The notes beneath the pieces were generated by a model. That model saw nothing but the letters and a program-made list of their open reading frames with translations, was not told the DNA's origin and made no database searches. A stretch of 11,660 nt of DNA from Dehalococcoidia bacterium (GTDB lineage: Bacteria > Chloroflexota > Dehalococcoidia > GIF9 > UBA5629). Of the stretch, positions 1 to 6,213 are shown piece after piece. A program made the translations under genes and the position numbers. The first letter of the stretch is position 1, and each line of letters begins with the position of its first letter. Location of the stretch: NCBI GenBank assembly GCA_016927965.1, contig JAFGLP010000118.1:1-11660 (forward strand), in the 5' to 3' direction.

Positions 1-144
1 GAAGCCGATGGGCGGCATGATGACATCGTTTACCAGCGAGGTGATAATCTTGCCAAAAGCCAGGCCGATGATGATGCCCACCGCCATGTCCATGACGTTG
101 CCGCGCATGATGAATTCTTTGAATTCGCCAAGTAGTTTGCTCAT
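1..144 (-). CDS. mscL: Large-conductance mechanosensitive channel MscL, N-terminal part (cut by the window edge)
   Basis: The first 48 codons of mscL read leftward and run off the window. MscL is a homopentameric inner-membrane channel that opens under membrane tension and releases solutes on osmotic downshock. The visible part begins [17 protein letters not shown], then gives the first transmembrane helix with the family pattern [15 protein letters not shown] and the following [14 protein letters not shown] segment. This matches the amphipathic N-terminal helix and pore-lining TM1 of the family. The ATG at 144 is preceded by a purine-rich AGGAGG about 4 nt upstream, which is short but acceptable. 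The remaining roughly 80-100 residues, including TM2 and the cytoplasmic helix, lie outside. The identity is very secure from the sequence alone; whether the gene is intact cannot be seen. Confidence 0.95.
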   Translation of the reverse strand, partial: MSKLLGEFKEFIMRGNVMDMAVGIIIGLAFGKIITSLVNDVIMPPIGF

Positions 145-186
145 GTTCCCTCCTTTTTATAGTTATTTAATAATTTATAGGACTAT

Positions 187-192
187 ATTATA
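187..192 (-). promoter_or_regulatory. Candidate -10 box of mscL
   Basis: Read leftward this is a perfect TATAAT, 42 nt before the mscL start codon, in an AT-rich leader. No convincing TTGACA-like -35 is present at 16-18 nt upstream, so the call rests on the -10 alone. Confidence 0.35.
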
Positions 193-338
193 GAAAAGCA
201 GGTAAAGATTCCAGCGGTTGTGCAGGGATCACCAGACTTTGTCGCTTGATGATAAATCGGAAAATGTGCTTGCACCCGCAGTGGCAGGAAAAAAATCTGC
301 CCGTACGCACAATAGCAGCAAAAGGTAATTCTGGAGGC

Positions 339-530
339 TTATTTCCACTTGGCGCCGACACCGGCCAGCGGCGCCACCGCCAGCCATAAGGTAACATTTA
401 TCAGCATGGCCATGGGATAATTTATTTTGTCAATGCCCACCTGCGGCGCGATGACCCCCCAGAGCAACATGAGGAAGAAAGCACTGAGGAAAAATCCGGG
501 TATCGCTCCGAGTATCCTGAAATAGCCCAT
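339..530 (-). CDS. Small two-helix membrane protein, unknown function
   Basis: A 63-residue protein, MGYFRILGAIPGF and onward. Two hydrophobic stretches at about residues 6-28 and 38-58 are separated by a short loop containing GIDKINYP. It ends in a basic AKWK tail, so it is most likely an integral membrane hairpin. The frame stays open 21 codons further upstream. The ATG at 530 is chosen because an AGGAGG stands 7 nt before it, while the upstream ATG would lie inside the predicted promoter. It stands alone between the response regulator and mscL, with its own promoter-like sequence. I do not recognise a family. The hydrophobic pattern, ribosome site and promoter argue that it is a real gene, but no function can be assigned. 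Confidence 0.7.
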   Translation of the reverse strand: MGYFRILGAIPGFFLSAFFLMLLWGVIAPQVGIDKINYPMAMLINVTLWLAVAPLAGVGAKWK

Positions 531-537
531 ATTTAAT

Positions 538-543
538 CCTCCT
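538..543 (-). promoter_or_regulatory. Ribosome binding site that fixes the start of the small membrane protein
   Basis: Perfect AGGAGG on the minus strand, 7 nt before the ATG at 530. It favours this start over the in-frame ATG at 593. Confidence 0.7.
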
Positions 544-564
544 CTTGGGTAGATTTTATTTATT

Positions 565-593
565 ACTCTACTATCTTCTGGGTCAGGTGACAA
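565..593 (-). promoter_or_regulatory. Candidate sigma-70-type promoter of the small membrane protein
   Basis: On the minus strand, TTGTCA (593-588, 5 of 6 consensus bases) and TAGAGT (570-565, 4 of 6) are separated by exactly 17 nt. The -10 ends 34 nt before the ATG at 530. This fits an independent transcript, separate from the response-regulator gene that ends at 640. Confidence 0.5.
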
Positions 594-639
594 GCACTAG
601 ACTCGATTTGAGAGCGCTTTAATTGCGGAAGGGTAAAGG

Positions 640-1281
640 CTAAGTTTCGCTCAGCCCGTGCTGAATGGCAATCACAGCTGCCTGTGTGCGGTCGGCCACC
701 CCCAGCTTAGCTAGAATGGCGCTGACATGATTGCGCACCGTACCTTCTGATAAAAATAACCTGTCTGCAATATCCGCATTGCTCAAACCTCTGGCAAGCA
801 GGCGCAATACCTCTACTTCACGTTGTGTTAACTTGCCGGTAATCAAGGAGGCTTCCTGTTTTTGCGGACTTGAAGCCTGGCGCAAAACCCTGCCGGCTAC
901 AGCAGGGTCAACATATGTCTTGCCACCTGCCGTCCCTTTGATCGCCCGGACCACCTCTTCCCGGGGCGTGTCTTTTAAGAGATAACCCGATGCTCCTGCC
1001 TGTATGGCGGCAAAGAGCCATTCATCCTCGTCAAAGGTGGTCAGCACGAGCACCTTGACCTCCGGGTATTTTTTACGGATCTGGCGCGTGGCTTCCACTC
1101 CATCCATAATGGGCATCTTTAAGTCCATCAGCACCACATCCGGTTTGTATTTACCTGCCATTTCCACGGCGATGGAGCCATCTTCAGCAGAGCCCACAAC
1201 CTCGATATCCGGCTCCAGTTTGAGCAGCATTTCCAGCCCATCCCGTACGATTGCCTGGTCATCACAAATAAGTATTTTCAT
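640..1281 (-). CDS. NarL/FixJ-family response regulator (receiver plus LuxR-type HTH)
   Basis: A full-length 213-residue transcription regulator. The receiver domain occupies about residues 1-118: acidic pair D7-D8, phospho-acceptor D53 in VLMDLKMP, T81 of the LTTF switch, and K103 in the YLLKD motif. A linker follows, then a GerE/LuxR DNA-binding domain at about 150-205. The latter carries the diagnostic LTQREVEVLRLLARGLSNADIA and LSEGTVRNHVSAILAKLGV patterns. Phosphorylation by the kinase encoded just upstream should allow dimerisation and DNA binding. The gene follows the kinase gene after 12 nt, with AGGA a few bases before its ATG, so the two are clearly co-transcribed. A palindrome upstream of the kinase gene is a natural candidate for its operator. 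The stimulus and regulon are unknown; the small membrane protein, the CotH operon and autoregulation are all possible targets. Confidence 0.95.
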   Translation of the reverse strand: MKILICDDQAIVRDGLEMLLKLEPDIEVVGSAEDGSIAVEMAGKYKPDVVLMDLKMPIMDGVEATRQIRKKYPEVKVLVLTTFDEDEWLFAAIQAGASGYLLKDTPREEVVRAIKGTAGGKTYVDPAVAGRVLRQASSPQKQEASLITGKLTQREVEVLRLLARGLSNADIADRLFLSEGTVRNHVSAILAKLGVADRTQAAVIAIQHGLSET

Positions 1282-1293
1282 ATATAATCCTGA

Positions 1294-2550
1294 TTATACC
1301 GCCAGGCTGATGCTAGTGCCACTGCCCTCTTTGCTGCTGATATCAAACTCTGCACCGACGAGCTCAGCGCGTTCCTGCATTCCAGCCAGCCCGTAATGAC
1401 CGCTCTTCCTGGCTTTGTCCACGTCAAAACCCGCTCCATCATCCCGTAACTGTAGCGTCACCTTGCCATCACTGGATTTCAACCGCACGCTTAAATGCCG
1501 TGCATGTGCATGGTTAATCACGTTGGTGACGGATTCCTGTGCTATGCGGTAAACACACTGCTCCACATCCGGCGAGAGCGCCGGCATATTCTCCATGATA
1601 TCCAGTTCCAGTTCTAGGTTGGCACGCGCTGCAGCTTCACGGAATAGCTCTCTGAGTGCGGGTATCAGCCCCAGCTCATCCAGCGGGCTGGCACGCAGGG
1701 CTTTCAGTGCGCGGCGGGTTTCCTCCAGACCGGAATGGGCTGCGAGCAGTGATTTATCCAGCATAGAATGCGCCGCCAGCGTATCCACCTCCCAGTAGGC
1801 TTTGACAGCCTGCAGCTGCACGGCTAAACCGCTGAGCGTATGTGCCAGTGTATCATGCAGCTCACGTGCCACCCGGTTGCGCTCCCTGCTGGTAGCCAGG
1901 TGATCTAGCGTGCTGGCATAATGCGTCAGGCGCAGGTTGGCCTCTTCCAGGGACTGCTGCTGCCGCCTCAAACGGCTCATAAGGTAGCTGATAGAGAACC
2001 CCACTACTAGGAAGATTACAGTCTGTATCAGGGAAATAATCATTCCACCCTGGAAAGGCGGAGAGCCGGGTCTGGCCGAAGACCAGCTGATGCCCACATT
2101 TAAAGCCGTGAAACCAAGGATAACCAGGAGCATATACTGCCATTTATATTGCCAGGCAACCAGCAGCAGGGCAACAAAGAGGAAGGGAAACATGGCCAGA
2201 ACAGAGACTTCGGGCATGGTGAAGCGCGGACCGAAGGGCGAAAGACGCCCCATAAAATAATTCACCAGCACCGGCATCACAGTGATAATGACAATGACAA
2301 GCGGCACAAAAGCCTGCCGCAGCTTTTCCTGTATCCAGGACCAGAAGGAAAGCCCCAGGCAAAGCAGTGCGATTACTGACAGCAGAGCATAATAGATAAG
2401 GTTTACCCAGGAAGGCTCACGAAACGTCTGGCTGATAAAAGCCAGGGCAACCAGATAAGCCAGCCAGAGAACTGAGGCAAAGCGGATCAGCCGAACCGCT
2501 GTCAAACGTGGCGTAGTTTCATTCATATCGTCATTATAATTCATCGTCAC
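1294..2550 (-). CDS. Membrane sensor histidine kinase (HisKA_3 / NarL-partner type)
   Basis: About 418 residues. Residues 20-191 hold roughly six hydrophobic helices with short loops and no large extracellular sensor domain, suggesting a signal sensed within or at the membrane. A short coiled-coil-like linker at 193-222 leads into the HisKA_3 dimerisation domain, with phospho-acceptor H232 in the ARELHDTLAHTLSGLAVQLQ context. The HATPase_c domain follows: an N-box around QESVTNVINHAHA (338-350), a G1 box RDDGAGF (369-375), a GHYGLAGMQERAELVGA segment and a terminal GSGT. All catalytic parts look intact. The start is uncertain: GTG at 2550, ATG at 2544 and ATG at 2526 are all in frame and none has a good ribosome site. 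The partner regulator is encoded 12 nt downstream. Architecture resembles DesK/LiaS/NreB-like kinases, but orthology to any of these is not claimed. Confidence 0.92.
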   Translation of the reverse strand: MTMNYNDDMNETTPRLTAVRLIRFASVLWLAYLVALAFISQTFREPSWVNLIYYALLSVIALLCLGLSFWSWIQEKLRQAFVPLVIVIITVMPVLVNYFMGRLSPFGPRFTMPEVSVLAMFPFLFVALLLVAWQYKWQYMLLVILGFTALNVGISWSSARPGSPPFQGGMIISLIQTVIFLVVGFSISYLMSRLRRQQQSLEEANLRLTHYASTLDHLATSRERNRVARELHDTLAHTLSGLAVQLQAVKAYWEVDTLAAHSMLDKSLLAAHSGLEETRRALKALRASPLDELGLIPALRELFREAAARANLELELDIMENMPALSPDVEQCVYRIAQESVTNVINHAHARHLSVRLKSSDGKVTLQLRDDGAGFDVDKARKSGHYGLAGMQERAELVGAEFDISSKEGSGTSISLAV

Positions 2551-2578
2551 ATCGATTTCATGTACCCCGAGTCACCCA

Positions 2579-2607
2579 TTAATAGATTACCCTATGACAG
2601 ATGTCAT
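2579..2607 (-). promoter_or_regulatory. Candidate promoter of the kinase/regulator operon
   Basis: Read leftward, ATGACA (2607-2602, 5 of 6 matches to TTGACA) and TATTAA (2584-2579, 4 of 6) are 17 nt apart. They lie about 30 nt before the earliest kinase start codon. The -35 hexamer is one arm of the palindrome at 2594-2607, so a protein bound there would affect transcription directly. Confidence 0.4.
2594..2607. promoter_or_regulatory. Perfect palindromic operator candidate in the divergent intergenic region
   Basis: ATGACA-GA-TGTCAT is a perfect inverted repeat, with 6-bp arms and a 2-bp spacer. It lies between the divergent kinase operon and the CotH operon. NarL/LuxR-type regulators bind short inverted repeats of this kind, so the regulator encoded at 640-1281 is the first candidate. 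The winged-helix protein at 2741-3157 is the second. The rest of the 190-nt gap holds an A-rich leader before 2741 and no convincing plus-strand promoter. Confidence 0.45.
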
Positions 2608-2740
2608 CTTCAGCAATTATGGCAATCATAGACCCAAGCCGTTTTTAATGACCTAGCTCACTGTAACACTATCCCAAACCTGCGCTAAGCTAAGGCAGTA
2701 AAACGAAAAACAAAAATTAAAGTAGAAAAGAGAACAAAAA

Positions 2741-3157
2741 ATGAACGTACTAACTGATTCTGGAGAAAAAAGAGTAACCCATGCCGAGCTGCAATGCTTT
2801 CTAAGGGATATTGGCTGTAACCGGATGCAGTTCAGGTTACTGTACTTCTGGAGCCGGCATCCCAGGGCAAAACTGAGCTTATACACATGCATTCATGCCC
2901 TGCACGTATCAGGTTATGCTTTAAGGGAAGCGGTCACAGCACTAGTACAGAAGGGAATCCTGATCACTACGCAGAGTGCTGGCGGGCTCACCACCTATGC
3001 CCTATCGCAGCGTTCCTGCCGGGAATATATATACGAGATGGGAAATCTGGACTGGAGATCCCTGAAGAAACTGGAAGCAGGGCTGGAAAGTGACGGTATA
3101 TTGAAATATACGCCTGACAACTTGAATCAATGTCAATCTCGGGAGCAAAAAATATGA
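2741..3157 (+). CDS. Small winged-helix-like protein, possible operon regulator
   Basis: A 138-residue soluble protein and first gene of the CotH operon. By eye, residues 27-90 fit a winged helix. There is a helix at about 28-39, a second at about 45-55, and a recognition-like helix at about 58-72 (SGYALREAVTALVQKGIL). A beta-hairpin wing follows, ITTQSAGGLTTYALS (75-89). Such a layout is typical of MarR/PadR-like DNA-binding proteins. The C-terminal 45 residues are charged and helical, possibly for dimerisation. I recognise no specific family. The ATG at 2741 has only a weak AGAGAA before it. The stop TGA overlaps the ATG of the CotH gene (ATGA at 3154-3157), which implies translational coupling. 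It is the only gene in the window that ends in TGA. It most likely regulates its own operon. Confidence 0.7.
   Translation: MNVLTDSGEKRVTHAELQCFLRDIGCNRMQFRLLYFWSRHPRAKLSLYTCIHALHVSGYALREAVTALVQKGILITTQSAGGLTTYALSQRSCREYIYEMGNLDWRSLKKLEAGLESDGILKYTPDNLNQCQSREQKI
3141..3145 (+). promoter_or_regulatory. Ribosome binding site that fixes the CotH start at 3154
   Basis: GGGAG stands 8 nt before the ATG at 3154, within the end of the preceding gene. The alternative in-frame ATG at 3130 has no such site and would put eight extra residues before the signal peptide. Confidence 0.65.
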
Positions 3158-4701
3158 ACTGGGAAAGGTCAACCCTCCTCATTTTACTTGCCGGCTTAAT
3201 AGGCATGGCAATGGCAGGCTGCGGCATATCTGCAAATCATTCTTCTAATACAGCGCAGCCTGCGCATGCCAGCCAGCAACAAAGCCGACCTGAAGGATGG
3301 ACAGAAGAAACCCATAGCAGCAATGTCGAACCGGATTATGCAACAGTCTTCCCTGACGACCGGGTCAACCAGATTAAGATAACTGTTGCCGCGGAAGACT
3401 GGAATAACATGCAGGCAAATATGAGTGAACTCTTCGGCATCCCCGGGGAAGGGCAGCAAGGTGCACCTCCCGGGGCTCCCGGTATGCCCCCTGACAGAAA
3501 GGGCATGGCTCCCGGCAAGTTGCCGCGGGAAGGTGGCATAGCTCCCGGAGCACCGGGCATACCGAACTGGATTGATATGACACCGCAGAACCCCGAGTGG
3601 GTCCCGGCAACCATCGAGTTCAACAGCCTGACCTGGACCGTTGTGGGATTCCGCTATAAAGGCAATTCATCTCTGAGAAGTAGCTGGAGCAGCGGCTCTA
3701 TCAAGCTTCCTTTCAAGCTGGATTTCGATGAGTTCGAGAACTTTTACCCTGAAATTGAAAACCAGCGGTTCTATGGTTTTAAGCAGCTGTCATTCTCAAC
3801 AGCTTTTAGCGACAGCACTTACATGCATGATGTAATTGCTGCCGACCTCCTCAAAGAAGCTGGGCTGACAGCAGCCGAAACCACATATTATGAAGTCATA
3901 CTGGACTACGGCGAAGGTCCAGTCAACTTGGGCTTGTACGTCATGGTAGAGGTAATCGATGACACGGTTATTGAACGTTTCTTCGGCAATGACTCTGGCA
4001 ATATCTACGAGGGCGATGGACCGGGGGCCAGCCTGGCTCAGGGTACGTTTGACCAGATACAGAAGAGCTTCCTTAAGGAAAACAACGAGGAAGAGGCTGA
4101 CTGGAGTGATATCGAAGCTCTGTACAACGCCATCCATGCGGAACAACGCAGCTCAGACCCCGAAAAGTGGCGGGAAAGCCTGGAGTCAGTATTTGACGTA
4201 GACGCTTTCCTAGAGTGGCTGGCGATCAGATCTATTATCCAGCACTGGGATTCCTATGGTCAGATGCCACACAATTTCTACCTCTATCACGATACGAACA
4301 CAGGCATGCTCACCTGGATATCATGGGACCACAACCAGGTGCTGGATAGCAGCGGAATGGGCAGAGCCGGCGGAGTACACGCGCCTGCAGGTGGCATGGG
4401 AAGGAGCGTTTCTTTAGGGAGGGAGGAGGTAGGGGAAAACTGGCCGTTAATTCACTATCTCCTGGACGACCCGGTCTACTACGAGCGCTACATTGATTAT
4501 ATAAAAGAAACGGTTGATGGCGCATTCGACACGGAAGCTCTAGAGAAAAAGTGCCGGGAAATAGCAGAGATGCTTGCACCCTACGTCTCGAAAGAGTCCA
4601 GCGAAATTACCTTCGAAGCAGCCGTACAGGAAATGATAACCCGCATTTACGAGCGACATCAGGCAGCTACTGATTTTCTATCAACCCAGGGAGGTAAATA
4701 A
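3154..4701 (+). CDS. CotH-family kinase lipoprotein
   Basis: A 515-residue protein. It starts with a lipoprotein signal peptide: basic start, hydrophobic stretch, lipobox-like MAGC with lipidated C23 and Met at -3. A Ser/Gln-rich tether follows. The CotH domain runs from about residue 73. An IKITVAAEDWNNM beta strand opens it, then FRYKGNSSLRSSWSSGSIKL (167-184) and FYGFKQLSFSTAFSD (206-220). The GPVNLGLYVMVEVID segment is at 255-269. The likely catalytic part is HWDSYGQMPHNFYLYHD and TWISWDHNQVL, with D366, N374 and D392 as candidate metal/nucleotide ligands. CotH proteins are atypical kinases, first known for phosphorylating spore-coat proteins; many non-sporulating bacteria carry secreted relatives. 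An unusual Gly/Pro-rich stretch at 97-137 interrupts the N-terminal part. It should be anchored on the outer face of the membrane. The family assignment is secure; the substrate is unknown, with the beta-helix lipoprotein of the same operon the obvious guess. Confidence 0.88.
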   Translation: MNWERSTLLILLAGLIGMAMAGCGISANHSSNTAQPAHASQQQSRPEGWTEETHSSNVEPDYATVFPDDRVNQIKITVAAEDWNNMQANMSELFGIPGEGQQGAPPGAPGMPPDRKGMAPGKLPREGGIAPGAPGIPNWIDMTPQNPEWVPATIEFNSLTWTVVGFRYKGNSSLRSSWSSGSIKLPFKLDFDEFENFYPEIENQRFYGFKQLSFSTAFSDSTYMHDVIAADLLKEAGLTAAETTYYEVILDYGEGPVNLGLYVMVEVIDDTVIERFFGNDSGNIYEGDGPGASLAQGTFDQIQKSFLKENNEEEADWSDIEALYNAIHAEQRSSDPEKWRESLESVFDVDAFLEWLAIRSIIQHWDSYGQMPHNFYLYHDTNTGMLTWISWDHNQVLDSSGMGRAGGVHAPAGGMGRSVSLGREEVGENWPLIHYLLDDPVYYERYIDYIKETVDGAFDTEALEKKCREIAEMLAPYVSKESSEITFEAAVQEMITRIYERHQAATDFLSTQGGK

Positions 4702-4702
4702 A

Positions 4703-5488
4703 ATGGCAGTCCAGCTATATAGTCCTGCAGTCAATACTGTAAATACCCTTCCGGAGAGGTTTGAGCGCAAATACTATTTAGTGCCACGGGATGTAGGCTT
4801 GGCATACGGACTTCTCCGCCAGGTATGCCTGCCCGCCAGGGAGTATCCCTACGAGCAGATAAACAGCCTTTACTTTGACACAGCCGACCTGGAGCAGCAC
4901 GAGCACTCTGAATCCGGAGACTATTATAAAGACAAGGTGCGTATCCGCTGGTACGGTGAGTGCGAAGACCTCCAGGGCATGCAGACCGTGTTCCTGGAGT
5001 TAAAATCAAGGAGGGGCTTTGCCGGCATTAAACAGCGCCTGAAGTTGCAGGTGCCTGCGGAGAGCCTGACACCGCTTAATCTGGGAAAGGGAATTATTCC
5101 CAGGACATTACTCCTGGACACCATGGCGAGGTTTGGTTATTTCCCGTCACAAATGCTCCTCCCGATAATAAAAATATCTTACTGGCGTTACCGCTTTAGC
5201 GAAATTATGACCGAACAACGGGTTTCGCTTGATTATCACATATGGTCTACCGTGATAACACCGGGGCTGTGCAACGGTGAAAAGGAACTGGAGCTACCCG
5301 GTGCTGTTATCGAGATCAAAGGACGGACCATGGAGCTGCCCACAGCTTTAAGATGTGCAAGGATGCTCTACACGGACTGGTCCAGGTTTTCAAAATACTC
5401 TGCCTGCATCAATTCGCATTATGAGAATCCCGGGACGGTAGGCCGTTTATCTCCGTCAGGAAGAATAGTCCAGATACAGAATCTATAG
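4703..5488 (+). CDS. VTC-domain protein (polyphosphate polymerase type)
   Basis: 261 residues forming essentially one VTC domain, the tunnel-shaped fold that in yeast Vtc4 makes polyphosphate from ATP. Family landmarks are in order: ERKYYL (21-26), SLYFDT (55-60), KVRIRWYG (78-85) and FLELKSRRG (97-105). Then come YWRYRF (160-165), RVSLDY (173-178), VIEIKG (202-207) and RFSKYS (228-233). The Lys/Arg residues and the Glu of these motifs correspond to the phosphate- and metal-binding residues of the fold. There is no SPX domain, signal peptide or membrane helix, so it should act in the cytosol, probably held at the membrane by the DUF4956 protein encoded next. A GGAGG lies 8 nt before the ATG, and the CotH stop ends 1 nt before the start. 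Polyphosphate synthesis is inferred from the family; other nucleotide-polymer chemistry is possible. Confidence 0.88.
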   Translation: MAVQLYSPAVNTVNTLPERFERKYYLVPRDVGLAYGLLRQVCLPAREYPYEQINSLYFDTADLEQHEHSESGDYYKDKVRIRWYGECEDLQGMQTVFLELKSRRGFAGIKQRLKLQVPAESLTPLNLGKGIIPRTLLLDTMARFGYFPSQMLLPIIKISYWRYRFSEIMTEQRVSLDYHIWSTVITPGLCNGEKELELPGAVIEIKGRTMELPTALRCARMLYTDWSRFSKYSACINSHYENPGTVGRLSPSGRIVQIQNL

Positions 5489-5498
5489 GAGAACAAAA

Positions 5499-6161
5499 AT
5501 GTTAGAAGAGATTACAGAACTATTTCAATCACCGCTCGGAGTGTGGGAGGCTATCATACGTGTGGGGGTATCGCTAATAGCTTCGGTAGCCGCATATGTA
5601 CTTTACCAGTTGTTTTACGGCTCAAGGCATATCGGCGCCGGCGTGCACCGCACATTTCTTATCGGCGGTCCAGCCATTACCATGATATTCCTGGTTATCC
5701 AGACCTCAATACCGCTCGGCATCGGGCTGCTCGGAGCCCTCTCCTTCGTCCGCTTTCGGACGCCGATAAAAGACCCTGCCGAGATAGGATTCCTGCTTCT
5801 TTTAATTGCCTCCTCAATCGGGGCGGCGACAGGTAACCTGCTCGCCGTCGCCATCTTATTCGCAGTCGTATTTCTGGCACTAGGAGTGCAGTTGCTGGTG
5901 AGCAACCATGTCACCCTTTTTGGCAGGGGGCATCTTATGATTTCCGTTGACCAGCAATCCTTCCCGGCGCTGGAGAAAAAACTGACATCGTTCCTGAGGG
6001 AGCGTCTGCGCGGGCTGACTCTAGATACCATGTCCACACTTGACGACCGGGTTGGACTGAACTATCAGTACCGGAAGCAATCAGGCTTCGACTGGACGGC
6101 TTTTACCCGTGAACTGAACCAGCTTGCCGATGAGGCTAAAGTGGAGGTCTTCGTAGGCTAG
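5499..6161 (+). CDS. DUF4956 integral membrane protein
   Basis: 220 residues. The N-terminal two thirds are hydrophobic, with about four or five membrane segments (around 17-39, 54-70, 73-86, 94-112 and 114-135). The signature SFVRFRTPIKDPAEIGF (82-98), after the GIGLLGAL helix, is diagnostic of DUF4956. A soluble C-terminal domain of about 80 residues follows, with VTLFGRGHLMISVD leading into a ferredoxin-like alpha/beta pattern (helix with LEKKLTSFLRERL, final strand KVEVFVG). The family has no established biochemical role, but it is commonly encoded beside VTC-domain and CotH proteins, as here. The gene starts 10 nt after the VTC gene, with AGGAG at the end of that gap. I infer that it is the membrane partner of the VTC polymerase, possibly an export or anchoring subunit comparable to the transmembrane part of yeast VTC. 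Confidence 0.87.
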   Translation: MLEEITELFQSPLGVWEAIIRVGVSLIASVAAYVLYQLFYGSRHIGAGVHRTFLIGGPAITMIFLVIQTSIPLGIGLLGALSFVRFRTPIKDPAEIGFLLLLIASSIGAATGNLLAVAILFAVVFLALGVQLLVSNHVTLFGRGHLMISVDQQSFPALEKKLTSFLRERLRGLTLDTMSTLDDRVGLNYQYRKQSGFDWTAFTRELNQLADEAKVEVFVG

Positions 6162-6213
6162 CAAAAGTGTAGACAGGGACGTACGAATATTAATTAGAGG
6201 AGTTTAAACTTAC

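Noticed and set aside
188..397. 69-residue minus-strand reading frame
   Set aside because: It overlaps the end of the small membrane protein in another frame, is Arg/Trp/Pro-rich at its start, and shows no ribosome site or family pattern.
3130..3132. Upstream ATG as the CotH start
   Set aside because: It has no ribosome site and adds eight residues ahead of a good lipoprotein signal; the ATG at 3154 has GGGAG 8 nt upstream.
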